Shown here in pieces: positions 26,239-35,042 of a DNA stretch of 64,000 nt. The number at the start of each line of letters is the position of its first letter. The first letter of the stretch is position 1. Both the position numbers and the translations under genes were made by a program. The stretch comes from Streptomyces collinus Tu 365 (GTDB lineage Bacteria > Actinomycetota > Actinomycetes > Streptomycetales > Streptomycetaceae), in assembly GCF_000444875.1 (NCBI RefSeq), contig NC_021985.1:682001-746000 (forward strand), written 5' to 3'. The notes under the pieces were generated by a model. It made no database searches. It was not told where the DNA came from and worked only from the letters and a program-made list of their open reading frames with translations.

Positions 26239-27410
26239 GACAGACTCGTGAAGGCCTGGGACCGGGACGACGGCCTGAGCAGGCTCGGACTGCGGTGGCT
26301 GCGCAGGTTCCAGACCTGGACGTAGCCCCCTGCCGTGCTGGCCGCGAGGCGGCTGCCGTCGGTGAAGGTCAGGCCGGTGATGGACCCGATGTCGCCGGGA
26401 GCGGCCCAGCTGCGCGCCTGCGTGTAGGGGCGCGGCGCCGCCGGGTCGTGCACGTCCCAGAACCTGGTGGTCCCGTCGCTCCGCCCGGCGGCGAGGACAC
26501 TGCCGTCCGGGCTGTACCCGACACTGGTGACCGACTGGCCGGAGTGCAGGGTGTCGAGCACCTCCGGACGCCGTGGGTCGCGGACGTCCCAGAGCTGGAT
26601 GGTGCCGTCGATGCTGCCCACGGCCAGCGACCGGTCGGCGCGGTCGAACGCCACGTCGGTCACCGAGTGCCGGCGCGCCGGGGTCGCCACGACGTGCGGG
26701 TGGCGCGGGTCGCGTACGTCCCACAGCCGCACGACGCCCTGGGAGTTCGCCACGGCGAGCGTGTGTGCGTCATGGCTGAACGCGGTGCCCGTCACGGCGC
26801 TCCCGCGCCCGGCGGGCGGCTCCAGGGCGGCCGATTCCGCCCTCGCACCGCTCACCGGCCAGAGCAGGACGTATCCGCTGCTCGTACTGACGGCGACCGT
26901 CCTGCCGTCCGTACTGAAAGTCAGCCCCGTGACGGCGCCGGTGTACTCCGGCGTGTACCGTCTGCTCTCCTCCCGGCCGTTCAGGGCGTCCCGTACGACG
27001 ACTCCCCCGTCCGAGGTGGCGGCCGCCAGGCGGGACCCGTCGGGGCTGTACGCGATGCCGGCGACGGGCCCGGCTCCGACACCGAAGGTGCGTTTGATGT
27101 CGGCCCGCGCGGTGATCGGGTCCGGGGACGGCCGCCGGTCCTGACCGGGCCATGGAATGGGCAGCGACCAGCCCGCGGTGAATGCCGCGCCGGCGACGAG
27201 AATGATGACCACGGGAATCGCGAACGTGGGAATCGACATATAGGTGCCCAAGCGGTACGGCCTGTTCCGGCGTGGCCGTCGTCGGCGTTTGGGCCCTGGG
27301 GTGAGTGCCAGGAAATCCCAGAACGTCGCCTCGGGCGAGAATCGGGCCCCTGCGGGAGGAGGCCTGAGGGCTAACTCCTGGACGAAACGTGCGGACGTTT
27401 TGCTTCCCAC
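26142..27410 (-). CDS. Membrane-anchored seven-bladed WD40 beta-propeller protein
   Basis: 422 residues from GTG 27410, with GGAGAG 7 bases upstream. Layout: a short N-terminal region with FWDFLALTPG; a basic cluster (KRRRRPRRNRPYR, 41-53) that should stay in the cytoplasm; one membrane helix (about 59-80); then seven WD40 repeats (about 110-420) such as VTGLTFSTDGRTVA and GTIQLWDVRDP, placed outside the cell. No kinase, NACHT or protease domain is attached. It overlaps the DUF3291 gene tail to tail by 97 bases and starts 19 bases after the 228-residue membrane protein, presumably in one operon. Confidence 0.82.
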   Translation of the reverse strand: MGSKTSARFVQELALRPPPAGARFSPEATFWDFLALTPGPKRRRRPRRNRPYRLGTYMSIPTFAIPVVIILVAGAAFTAGWSLPIPWPGQDRRPSPDPITARADIKRTFGVGAGPVAGIAYSPDGSRLAAATSDGGVVVRDALNGREESRRYTPEYTGAVTGLTFSTDGRTVAVSTSSGYVLLWPVSGARAESAALEPPAGRGSAVTGTAFSHDAHTLAVANSQGVVRLWDVRDPRHPHVVATPARRHSVTDVAFDRADRSLAVGSIDGTIQLWDVRDPRRPEVLDTLHSGQSVTSVGYSPDGSVLAAGRSDGTTRFWDVHDPAAPRPYTQARSWAAPGDIGSITGLTFTDGSRLAASTAGGYVQVWNLRSHRSPSLLRPSSRSQAFTSLSYDTTGSTLAIGVANGTVQVWSAGGGAGDETS

Positions 27411-27429
27411 AAGATCTCTCCTCTTTTCC

Positions 27430-28116
27430 TCACTGAAGGTCCGCTGACGGGTTGGCGCTGTTCTGGCCCCCGCACTCCGCGTCGTCCTGATCCGGCGAAG
27501 CGGGCACCGGTTCCCGGCCGGCAGCGGGCGGTCTCGGGTTCTGGCCGTTCCCGTGCGGCGTCACGATGCCGGGCTCGATCGGCAGGGCGTCCGTGAACGT
27601 GAGGTCGGTCGTGTGATCGTGGTGGTCCGGGTCCGGCAGGGGCGGCAGCACGCGCTCCGGACGCTCCGCCGCCACGCCCTGCCGGTGCGCGGGAACGTCC
27701 TTGACCCGCCTGCCGTTCGGGAGGGCGGTCCCCCTCGACGGGCCGGGAACGCGCCCGGCCGAAGGGCGTTCCTGCCACTCCTCGACTTCCGTCTCCTCCT
27801 GACCGTCCGACGAGGGTCCGCCTTGGGTCTGGGTCTGGGCCAGGCGCGAAATGAGCAGGGGGGCCGTCATTCCCGTCACCATGGCGTTCATCGGCGAGAA
27901 GACGTTCGAGGACGCCGTGATCGCGGCTGGCGGGAGAACTCCGATAAAGAGACGCAGTGCGACCGCGCCCCAGAAGTACTTGCGCTGTTTCCTGTTCGAC
28001 CAGGGAGGCCGAAAGCCGCGCGCGTCTCCCGGCACCCGCATCACCAGGTAGATCTGCAGAGCCTCGGCCGCAGCGCTGCCACCGAGCCCCCACAGGGCGG
28101 CATATAAGGCGTTCAT
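27430..28116 (-). CDS. Membrane protein with proline-rich cytoplasmic tail, unknown family
   Basis: 228 residues from ATG 28116 (AGGG upstream); GTG 28227 in frame would add 37 residues. Hydrophobic segments at about 5-26, 48-68 and 72-92 are followed by 135 residues of polar, proline-rich, apparently disordered sequence (EETEVEEWQERPSAGRV, DPDHHDHTTD). I do not recognise the family. A tail of this kind is a typical docking surface. It is the first gene of a two-gene unit with the membrane WD40 protein. Confidence 0.6.
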   Translation of the reverse strand: MNALYAALWGLGGSAAAEALQIYLVMRVPGDARGFRPPWSNRKQRKYFWGAVALRLFIGVLPPAAITASSNVFSPMNAMVTGMTAPLLISRLAQTQTQGGPSSDGQEETEVEEWQERPSAGRVPGPSRGTALPNGRRVKDVPAHRQGVAAERPERVLPPLPDPDHHDHTTDLTFTDALPIEPGIVTPHGNGQNPRPPAAGREPVPASPDQDDAECGGQNSANPSADLQ

Positions 28117-28351
28117 ATCCCTGGAGCCTAGTGCAACGAGAGTTCCCTTTTCGCCGCTTGTACGCACTGACCCCGCTCCGCACCCGTCACGGAGTAGGGA
28201 AAAAGGATTCTGCGTCTCACTCGCCACGAACGGATTTGTTCCCTGAACTGCGGGGAACCCACCCTTCGTAAATTTGTGAAATTATTCCGGACTTTTTCGG
28301 TCGGATTCGGGCGGATTCTGGCAGGCGCGGGCTCCCTGGAGCCGGGCGCGT
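28117..28351. other. AT-richer intergenic region upstream of the WD40 cassette
   Basis: 235 bases of clearly lower GC than the flanks, especially 28255-28300 (runs such as AAATTTGTGAAATTATT). It must hold the promoter of the two-gene cassette and the end of the DUF6233 transcript. TAGGCT at 28127-28132 (minus strand) is a possible -10. Its composition suggests a border of transferred DNA. Confidence 0.45.
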
Positions 28352-28720
28352 TCAGTCCAGGACGCCCAGCGCGGTGTCCGGGCGGCAGTGCGGACAGGCG
28401 GGCACCTGCTGCCGCAGCGCCTCGACCGCCTGCTCGCGGCTGACCGGCCGGCACCGTCCGCTCTTCTTCGCCACCCAGCAGTCACCGACGTGCACGGCGT
28501 CCACGTTGGTCCGGTTGAGGCCGTGCTGGATCAGCCAGTCCGCCGCCCGCTCCCGGCGCGCCTCGGCGGTCCGGCGTCCCGTCTCGCGTCGCTCCTCGTC
28601 CGAGATCCACCGGTCGATGAGGGCCAGCTGCCGGGCGGCCTGCTGCTCGACCACACGCCGGGCGAAGCGCAGCATGTCGAGACGGGACAGCGGACGAGAT
28701 TCGTTCACATGTTCGATCAT
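28352..28720 (-). CDS. DUF6233 family protein
   Basis: 122 residues from ATG 28720; GTG 28708 in frame is an alternative, and neither has a good ribosome site. SRLDMLRFARRVVEQQ, WISDEERRETGRR, DWLIQHGLN, VHVGDCW and the ending CPHCRPDTALGVLD are typical of this Streptomyces-specific family, which is often present in several copies per genome. Three cysteines near the end (VPACPHC and GRC) may bind metal. No known function. Confidence 0.85.
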   Translation of the reverse strand: MIEHVNESRPLSRLDMLRFARRVVEQQAARQLALIDRWISDEERRETGRRTAEARRERAADWLIQHGLNRTNVDAVHVGDCWVAKKSGRCRPVSREQAVEALRQQVPACPHCRPDTALGVLD

Positions 28721-28823
28721 AGGAGATGTGGCGCCTCCGGACACCAGGAGGGGGCCCCGCCCGCCCCCGCGATCGCGGGAACCGCGGGGCCGCCCCCGGC
28801 CCGGAGGGCCGGGCCGCTCGGCG

Positions 28824-30968
28824 TCAGGCGCCCGGCGGGGCTCCCGCCGTGTCCTCGGCGGCAGCCCTGAGGGGCTCCTGGGTCCGTGCCTCGGTCCCGG
28901 GGCGGGCCAGACGGCTCGGCCACCAGACAGCCGGTCCGATGTCGCGGGCCAGCGCCGGCACCAGCAACGACCGCACGACGATGGTGTCGAGCAGCACGCC
29001 GAACGCGACGATGAAGGCGATCTGCGCCAGGAAGGCCAGCGGGATGACGATGAGGGCCGCGAAGGTGGCGGCCAGCACGACGCCGGCGGAGGTGATGACA
29101 CCGCCGGTGGTGACCAGCCCCCGCAGGATGCCCTGTCGCGCGCCGACGCGGATCGTCTCCTCACGCACCCGGGACATGAGGAAGATGTTGTAGTCGACTC
29201 CCAGCGCGACCAGGAACACGAACCCGTACAGCGGGACCGAGGCGTCCGTCCCCGAGAAACCGAAGCCGTGCCGGAAGACGAGGCCCGCGATGCCCAGCGT
29301 CGCCAGGTAGTTCAGCGCCACGGTCGCCACCAGCAGCACGGGCAGCAGCAGGGAGCGCAGGAGCACGACCAGGATGACCAGGATGACGGCGAGGACGACG
29401 GGGATGATGACGGCCCGGTCGTGCTCGGCGGTGCGCTGGGTGTCGTACTGCTGGGCGGTGTAGCCGCCCACCAGCGCGTGCGGGTCGGCTCCGGGGAGCC
29501 GGTCGCGCAGCCGTTGCACCGTCCGCTTGGCCGCGTCGCTGTCCGGCGCGTCGGCCAGGGTGGCGTCGACACGTACCCGGCCGTCCACCACGAGCGGTTC
29601 GCCGCCCGGCCGCCCCGACTCGCTGACCGCCTGCGCGCCCGCCACTCCCGTGGTCGCGCCGGCCGTCCGGGTCACCCGGGCCAGCCGGTCCGCGTCCGCG
29701 ATGATGACGACCGGCTGCCCGGAACCGCCCGGGAAGTGCTTGCCGAGCGTCTGCTGGGCCGCGACGGACGGCGCGTCGTTGATGAACAGCTCGTCCAGCG
29801 GTACGCCCTTCGACGGCAGCAGCGGGCTGAACGCGGCACCCGCCACCAGGAGGGCGAGCGTCGCCAGCCAGAGTGGCCGGGGGCGGGTGTCGACCAGGTG
29901 GGCGACGCGTCGCCAGATGCCGTGACCGCCGGTCTCGGCGTCGGTGGACCGGGGCCTGGCCGGCCAGAAGGCGGCCCTGCCCAGCAGTGCCAGCACGGCG
30001 GGCAGGAAGGTGAGCGTCGTGACCAGGGCGCAGACGATGCCGATGGCCCCGACGGGTCCCAGCGCGCGGTTGTTGGTGAGGTCGCTGACCAGCAGGGCGA
30101 GCAGGCCGAGCGCGACGGTCGCGGCGCTCGCGGTGATGGCCCCGAGGGAGCCGCACAGCGCCTTCCGGGCGGCCGCGGCCTTGTCCCCGCCATGGACGAG
30201 TTCCTCCCGGAAGCGCGCCGTCAGCAGCAGGGCGTAGTCGGTGGCCGCGCCGATCACCAGGATCGACAGGATGCCCTGGACCTGACCGTCCACCCGTACC
30301 ACGTCGTGGTCCGCCAGCACGTAGACGAGGGCACTGGCCACGCCGAGCGCGAACACCGCGCTGATGATGATCGTGAAGGGAAGTACCACACTGCGGTAGA
30401 CCGCCAGAAGGATCACCAGGACGGCGGCCAGCGCGACGCCGAGCAGGATGCCGTCGATGCCGGAGAACGCGTCGGCGAGGTCGCCCTGGGTGGCCGCGGG
30501 ACCCGCGATCTGGACGCGTGTGCCGTCCACCTGCCGGGCGGCGTCCCGCACGTGGTCGAGTACGTCGGGAAGCCGCTTCCCGAGATCGACCCGGAGCGGC
30601 ACCACGCCCTCCAGGGCGCGGCCGTCCCGGGAGCGGAGCGCGGGCGACGGCGCGCCCTGGACCCCGTCGCTCCCGGCGAGCGACCTCAGCGCCCGGGTCG
30701 CCGCTCCCTGCCGGGCAGCGGTGACGCCGCCTTTCCCGTCGGCGGTCCACACGACGACGGCCGGAAGGCTCTCCCGCTGGTCGAACGCCTTCTGCCGGTC
30801 GATGACCTCGGTGGACTCCGCGTTCCGCGGCAGGAAGGCGGCCTGGTCGTTCGTGGACACCTCGCCGAGCTTGCCCGCGTAGGAGCCGAACGCTCCCCCG
30901 AGGCCCAGCCAGACGATCACGAGGACGACGGGGACCAGCCATCGGACCGGTCGGCGCGCTGTGTGCAT
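28824..30968 (-). CDS. MMPL-family (RND-type) membrane exporter
   Basis: 714 residues from ATG 30968, with GGAGA 6 bases upstream. It has the duplicated MMPL layout: one N-terminal membrane helix, a periplasmic domain, five or more helices, and the same again. Family blocks are visible, for example VIGAATDYALLLTARFREE and LGVDYNIFLMSRVREE, which hold the proton-relay D-Y pairs. Substrates are typically lipids or hydrophobic drugs. Divergent from a MarR gene 98 bases away, the likely repressor. Confidence 0.93.
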   Translation of the reverse strand: MHTARRPVRWLVPVVLVIVWLGLGGAFGSYAGKLGEVSTNDQAAFLPRNAESTEVIDRQKAFDQRESLPAVVVWTADGKGGVTAARQGAATRALRSLAGSDGVQGAPSPALRSRDGRALEGVVPLRVDLGKRLPDVLDHVRDAARQVDGTRVQIAGPAATQGDLADAFSGIDGILLGVALAAVLVILLAVYRSVVLPFTIIISAVFALGVASALVYVLADHDVVRVDGQVQGILSILVIGAATDYALLLTARFREELVHGGDKAAAARKALCGSLGAITASAATVALGLLALLVSDLTNNRALGPVGAIGIVCALVTTLTFLPAVLALLGRAAFWPARPRSTDAETGGHGIWRRVAHLVDTRPRPLWLATLALLVAGAAFSPLLPSKGVPLDELFINDAPSVAAQQTLGKHFPGGSGQPVVIIADADRLARVTRTAGATTGVAGAQAVSESGRPGGEPLVVDGRVRVDATLADAPDSDAAKRTVQRLRDRLPGADPHALVGGYTAQQYDTQRTAEHDRAVIIPVVLAVILVILVVLLRSLLLPVLLVATVALNYLATLGIAGLVFRHGFGFSGTDASVPLYGFVFLVALGVDYNIFLMSRVREETIRVGARQGILRGLVTTGGVITSAGVVLAATFAALIVIPLAFLAQIAFIVAFGVLLDTIVVRSLLVPALARDIGPAVWWPSRLARPGTEARTQEPLRAAAEDTAGAPPGA

Positions 30969-31034
30969 GTGGTCTCCAACGTGCGCGGGCGGACGAGCGA
31001 ACGAGGGACGTCCGGGTAACTCAACCATAAAGTA

Positions 31035-31066
31035 TCTCAACGATCGAGAAATCTTATCCTTGAGGC
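31035..31066. promoter_or_regulatory. MarR promoter/operator between MMPL and MarR genes
   Basis: TCTCAACGATCGAGA (31035-31049) is an interrupted palindrome in an AT-rich stretch. It is followed by a -10 TATCCT (31055-31060) ending 6 bases before the MarR ATG at 31067, so the MarR message looks leaderless and self-controlled. Confidence 0.5.
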
Positions 31067-31546
31067 ATGCAGTACGACAGCAAGGAGAGCCTCGAGGGCT
31101 CCGCAAGCGACCTTCAGGCCTACGCCGTTCTGCTGCGCGCGCTCAACGGCGAGTTCAACCGCATCGCGCATGCGTTTGCCCAGGCGCACGACCTGCATGC
31201 CACGGACGTGCACGCCCTCGCCGCCATCCTGGACGCCTCGGCCAACGACGGCGAGCCCATGACACCCTCCCGCCTGCGCGAGCGGCTCAACCTCACCTCC
31301 GGCGCGGTCACCGCGTGCCTGGACCGGCTGGAGCGCGCGGGGCACATCAGCCGCAGCCGGGACAGCGCGGACCGCAGGGTGGTGCACCTGCACTACAACC
31401 CCCCGGCCCGCACCCTCGCCCGGCGCTACTTCAGCCCTCTGGCCCGCAGCACCGAGGCGGCCATGGCGCACTTCGATCCGGAGCAGCTGACGACGATCGC
31501 GGAGTTCCTGCGGCTGCTGAACCGCGAACTGTCACAGGAACGCTGA
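31067..31546 (+). CDS. MarR-family regulator
   Basis: 159 residues from ATG 31067. Winged helix: TPSRLRERLNLTSGAVTACLDRLERAGHI followed by SRDSADRRVVHLHY, the MarR wing with the conserved D-x-R. Both flanking helical parts needed for dimer formation are present. It is divergent from the MMPL exporter and probably represses it until a toxic ligand binds. Confidence 0.92.
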   Translation: MQYDSKESLEGSASDLQAYAVLLRALNGEFNRIAHAFAQAHDLHATDVHALAAILDASANDGEPMTPSRLRERLNLTSGAVTACLDRLERAGHISRSRDSADRRVVHLHYNPPARTLARRYFSPLARSTEAAMAHFDPEQLTTIAEFLRLLNRELSQER

Positions 31547-31656
31547 CGGGCGTCCGCGGACACGGGAAACGAGCGCGCTCGGCCCGGTCCTCGCGCTTGC
31601 GGTGGCAGGGTGGAAGCAACGGGCACACACTGTCAGGCGGCAGGACGGAGGACCGG

Positions 31657-32343
31657 ATGGACTGGCGTACGTTCGCCCAGCAGATGGCGACCATGGCCCG
31701 GGACCTGCTCGCACAGGACTCGGTGCACGCCACGCTGGAACGGATCACCAGCAGCGCCACCGAGCTCGTCGAGGGCTGCGACGCGGCCGGCATCCTGATC
31801 CTGCGCGGCAAACGGGTGGAGTCCCTCGCCCCGACCCATCAGATCGTCGTCGACAGCGACAGCCTGCAGGAGCGGCTCCAGGAAGGCCCGTGCTTCGACG
31901 CGGCACGCACGCAGGAGGGTGAGCGGGTGTTCCGGATCGCCGACTTCGAGGCGCCCTCGCCGCGCTGGCCCGCCTACGTCCCCCAGGGCCGCAAGCTGGG
32001 GCTCGGCAGCATGATGGGCTTCCTGCTGTTCACCGAGGACGAGGACCTCGGCGCGCTGAACCTGTACTCCTACGACGCCGGTGCCTTCAGCGAGATCAGC
32101 GAGACGGCCGGCTGGCTGCTGGCCTCGCACGCCGCGGTCGCCTTCTCCAGCGCCCGCTCCCACGCCCAGCTGGAACAGGCCGTCTCCACCCGCCACATGA
32201 TCGGGGAGGCCATGGGCATCCTCATGGGCAGTCGCCACCTCACCGAGGACCAGGCCTTCGACGTCCTGCGCCGCTACTCGCAGGAGCACAACGTCAAACT
32301 CCGCGAGGTCGCCCGACAGGTCTGTGAACAGGGCAGCCTGTAG
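31657..32343 (+). CDS. GAF-ANTAR domain protein
   Basis: 228 residues from ATG 31657, with GGAGG 6 bases upstream. Residues about 20-165 form a GAF sensor domain (CDAAGILILRGKRVES, EGPCFDAART, LGLGSMMGFLLF). Residues about 168-225 form an ANTAR RNA-binding domain (STRHMIGEAMGILMGSRHLTEDQAFDVLRRYS). ANTAR proteins bind paired hairpins in nascent RNA and prevent termination. A GAF-phosphatase gene follows 98 bases later. Confidence 0.92.
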   Translation: MDWRTFAQQMATMARDLLAQDSVHATLERITSSATELVEGCDAAGILILRGKRVESLAPTHQIVVDSDSLQERLQEGPCFDAARTQEGERVFRIADFEAPSPRWPAYVPQGRKLGLGSMMGFLLFTEDEDLGALNLYSYDAGAFSEISETAGWLLASHAAVAFSSARSHAQLEQAVSTRHMIGEAMGILMGSRHLTEDQAFDVLRRYSQEHNVKLREVARQVCEQGSL

Positions 32344-32440
32344 CACCGACATGGGCGTTCCGGGGCGAAAAGCGACAGCCGGGATGTCCGGGCTACCACC
32401 CCTCTCGTGACCCGGCCCCGGCGACCGGAGGTGGACCGCG

Positions 32441-33754
32441 ATGGAAAGGAACAGCGAGAACCGCTTGGCGATGCTCGCCGACCTGCTGCACGCCAGTCAC
32501 CTCATGCCGGTCGAAGCCCTGCCCGCGCAGGCGTCCGCGTGCGCGGCGGCCGCCGGCTTCCATCAGGTGCTGATCTACCTGGCCGACCTGCAGCGCACCA
32601 AACTGTGTCTGCTGGCCGAGAGCGAGGAGGCGGCCCGGCGGCACGAGGCGGAGCTGCCCATCGAGGGCACCGTGGCCGGACGCGTCTACCAGTACGGCGG
32701 TCTGATGCCGGCCTCCCCCGCGGGTACGGGTGAGTTCGAGTGGTGGGTGCCGCTGCTCGACGGGACCGAGCGCCTGGGCTTGCTGCGCGTCAGCGCCCGG
32801 CACAACGACCCCGGCGTCCGGTCGGACATGGAGGCACTGGCCTCGCTCGTCGCGCTCATCATCGTCAGCAAGCGCGTGACCAGCGACGCACTGGCCATGC
32901 TGGTGCGTGCGCGGCCGATGAGCCTGGCCGCGGAGATGCAGTGGAACCTGCTGCCGCCACGCACCTACGCGGACGGGCGGGTGGCGATCTCCGCAGCCCT
33001 GGAACCGGCGTACGACATCAGCGGGGACGTCTTCGACTACGCCGTCGACGGACCCTCCGTGCACCTGGCGATCTTCGACGCGATGGGCCACGACACCGCC
33101 GCCGGGCTGTCCGGGGCGCTGGCGCTCGGCGCCTGCCGCAACGCCCGGCGCCAGGGTCTCGACCTCATCGGTGAGGGCGAGGCCGTGGAGAGCGCGCTGC
33201 TGGAGCAGTACGACCACCAGCGCTACGTCACCGGCATCCTGGCCAGGCTCGACACCCGCACCGGCATCCTGCGCTGGGTGAACCGGGGGCACCATCCGCC
33301 TATCGTCATCCGCGACAACCGCTGGGTCACCCATCTCGCCTGCACGCCCGGCCACCCCATGGGCACCGACCTGGGACTGCCCAGCACCGTGTGCCACGAG
33401 CACCTGCAGCCCCGTGACCGCATCGTCCTGTACACCGACGGGATCACCGAGGCCCGGCGCCGCGGCGGCCGGGAGTTCGGGGTGGCGCGCTTCACCGACT
33501 TCCTCATCCGGCACCACGCCGACGGCCTGCCCGTCCCGGAGACGCTGCGCCGCCTGGTCCACGCGGTGCTCGAGTACCACGAGGGCCGACTCCAGGACGA
33601 CGCCACGGTCCTGATGAGCGAATGGATCGGCCCCGCGCTGGAGCCGGCCCGCGAGGCGGCCGATCTGACGGGCCTGGCGTCCGACGGCCCGGGCGAGGCG
33701 GAGCGGGGACACGGGTACGACCAGGTGCACGGGCACGAGCGGCCGGGGGCTTGA
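32441..33754 (+). CDS. GAF-PP2C (RsbU/SpoIIE-type) serine phosphatase
   Basis: 437 residues from ATG 32441 (GGAGGT upstream). Residues about 5-145 are a GAF-like domain. Residues about 160-390 are a PP2C domain with SGDVFDYA, LAIFDAMGHDTAAG, NRGHHPP, LYTDGITEAR and DDATVLM. The C-terminus is a charged tail with no HATPase. It probably dephosphorylates an anti-anti-sigma factor. The preceding gene encodes a second GAF sensor, so the two may respond to related signals. Confidence 0.92.
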   Translation: MERNSENRLAMLADLLHASHLMPVEALPAQASACAAAAGFHQVLIYLADLQRTKLCLLAESEEAARRHEAELPIEGTVAGRVYQYGGLMPASPAGTGEFEWWVPLLDGTERLGLLRVSARHNDPGVRSDMEALASLVALIIVSKRVTSDALAMLVRARPMSLAAEMQWNLLPPRTYADGRVAISAALEPAYDISGDVFDYAVDGPSVHLAIFDAMGHDTAAGLSGALALGACRNARRQGLDLIGEGEAVESALLEQYDHQRYVTGILARLDTRTGILRWVNRGHHPPIVIRDNRWVTHLACTPGHPMGTDLGLPSTVCHEHLQPRDRIVLYTDGITEARRRGGREFGVARFTDFLIRHHADGLPVPETLRRLVHAVLEYHEGRLQDDATVLMSEWIGPALEPAREAADLTGLASDGPGEAERGHGYDQVHGHERPGA

Positions 33755-33786
33755 GCGTCCGCCCGGAAAGGGCGGACGTTCGAGCC

Positions 33787-33960
33787 TTACCAGAAGATCG
33801 CCCAGAGGAGCACGATGATCACTGCCAGGGCCAGACACCAGATCCAGAAATGCCGGTGGCCGGTTCGGGGCCTGTCCTCCGGCCCGCCGCCACGCGGGCG
33901 GTCCTCCTCCAGTCGCGGATTGTCCGGGCGGTCCCTGGAGTAGAAGTCGCCGCCTGCCAT
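33787..33960 (-). CDS. Small single-pass membrane protein, 57 aa
   Basis: ATG 33960 has a perfect GGAGGT 7 bases upstream, which argues strongly that this short frame is real. The product has an acidic/basic, disordered N-terminal part (MAGGDFYSRDRPDNPRLEED) and a C-terminal membrane helix (about 38-56) rich in tryptophan, ending AIFW. Probably a tail-anchored protein. It is convergent with the GAF-PP2C gene (32 bases apart). No family recognised. Confidence 0.7.
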   Translation of the reverse strand: MAGGDFYSRDRPDNPRLEEDRPRGGGPEDRPRTGHRHFWIWCLALAVIIVLLWAIFW

Positions 33961-34076
33961 GCGCTCACCTCCTTCACTCAGCTGACGGCCGGGTACCCCC
34001 TCGACCTGCGGACGTCACTCCCTCCACGGCCTCCGATCGGCTGAGGGACATCGACACCACCCCGGCGTGGCGCCCG

Positions 34077-34868
34077 TCAGCCGTCCGATGTCGCGCGGTC
34101 CTCCCGGTCCGGCAGATAGCTCGCCAGGCCGCGCAGGATGATCTGCAGGCCGATGTCGAACCTCTCGTCGGAGGAGTCCGTCACCATGAGGCCGGACAGG
34201 GCGCGCAGATGGGGGAAGTCCGCCTCGGGCAGGGACGCGAAGTAGTTCTGCATGTCGTCGGCCATCTCCCGCCAGTCGGGGCGGGCCAGGGAGGACCCGT
34301 CACCGCCCTGCTGGGCGGCACGGTCCTGCCACATGCCCTCCTCCAGCACGAACCCGTCGATGTACGTGGAGATGAGGTCGCCCGCCTCCGCCGCGATGCG
34401 GTCGGGCAGGCCCGCGGTGCGGAATATGGCGAGCAACCCCTCGACGTGCGGCAGCAGTTCGGCCGTGAAGGGGACGTGGGCCATGGAGATCCTGGCCATG
34501 TCGCGGTGGGACAGCAGACGCTGCCTGCCGGCCCGCGCGAACTCCAACAGCTGCTCCTGCCACCGCTCCGGATCGGCTTCGGGCATCTCGAAGTCGTCGA
34601 ACAGGCGGGTGTACATCAGCTCCAGGAGGTCGTCCTTGGAGCTGACGTGGGCGTAGAGGGCGGAGACGGTCACGCCCAGTTCCGCGGCCACCTGACGCAT
34701 CGACATCCCGTCGAGGCCGTGCCGGTCCAGCACCATGAAGGCGGCCTCGACGACGCGCTCGCGGGACAGCGGTGTGCGCGCGGGGGCCGTGTTGGCGCGG
34801 GCGGGGCGCTCGCGCTCCCACGGAGACGGCGGTGGGGTTGCTGGGCTGTCGGCGGCCGCGTCTGTCAT
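34077..34868 (-). CDS. TetR/AcrR-family repressor
   Basis: 263 residues from ATG 34868. After a proline-rich N-terminal extension of about 33 residues comes the TetR helix-turn-helix: RERVVEAAFMVLDRHGLDGMS then MRQVAAELGVTVSALYAHVSSKDDL. The C-terminal ligand domain resembles TetR_C_1. A -10 TAGACT ends 6 bases before the ATG, so the message is probably leaderless. It is divergent from a DHA2 exporter, and the gap holds four matched operator-like palindromes. Confidence 0.93.
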   Translation of the reverse strand: MTDAAADSPATPPPSPWERERPARANTAPARTPLSRERVVEAAFMVLDRHGLDGMSMRQVAAELGVTVSALYAHVSSKDDLLELMYTRLFDDFEMPEADPERWQEQLLEFARAGRQRLLSHRDMARISMAHVPFTAELLPHVEGLLAIFRTAGLPDRIAAEAGDLISTYIDGFVLEEGMWQDRAAQQGGDGSSLARPDWREMADDMQNYFASLPEADFPHLRALSGLMVTDSSDERFDIGLQIILRGLASYLPDREDRATSDG

Positions 34869-34891
34869 GCGACCAGTCTAGGCGCACGGGA

Positions 34892-35042
34892 GAACACTGT
34901 TCTGCGCCGGTGAGCGGCGTCCGAGGCGCAGTCGACCCCAACCCAGACGCGATATATCTTGTGCGTCGCGTCCGGGTTGCGCTATATCTTGATGAACAGC
35001 GTTCTCTGGATGAGCACTGTTCTGCTACGGTGAACACCGTTC
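34892..35042. promoter_or_regulatory. Four TetR-type operators (GAACANNGTTC)
   Basis: Palindromes GAACACTGTTC (34892-34902), GAACAGCGTTC (34994-35004), GAGCACTGTTC (35012-35022) and GAACACCGTTC (35032-35042) share one consensus. One lies beside the TetR start, and three cluster before the exporter gene at 35118. This fits autoregulation plus repression of the exporter. Confidence 0.8.
34940..34990. promoter_or_regulatory. Stem-loop and ATATATCTT direct repeats inside the TetR/exporter gap
   Basis: A 12-base inverted repeat with one mismatch (34940-34951 and 34967-34978) flanks GATATATCTTG, and a second copy GCTATATCTTGAT starts at 34981. ATATATCTT boxes recall PadR-type operators, so a second regulator may act here. 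Confidence 0.5.

Noticed and set aside
28117..28227. GTG 28227 as start of the proline-rich membrane protein
   Set aside because: The added 37 residues are polar and have no ribosome site before them; ATG 28116 places the first membrane helix at the N-terminus.
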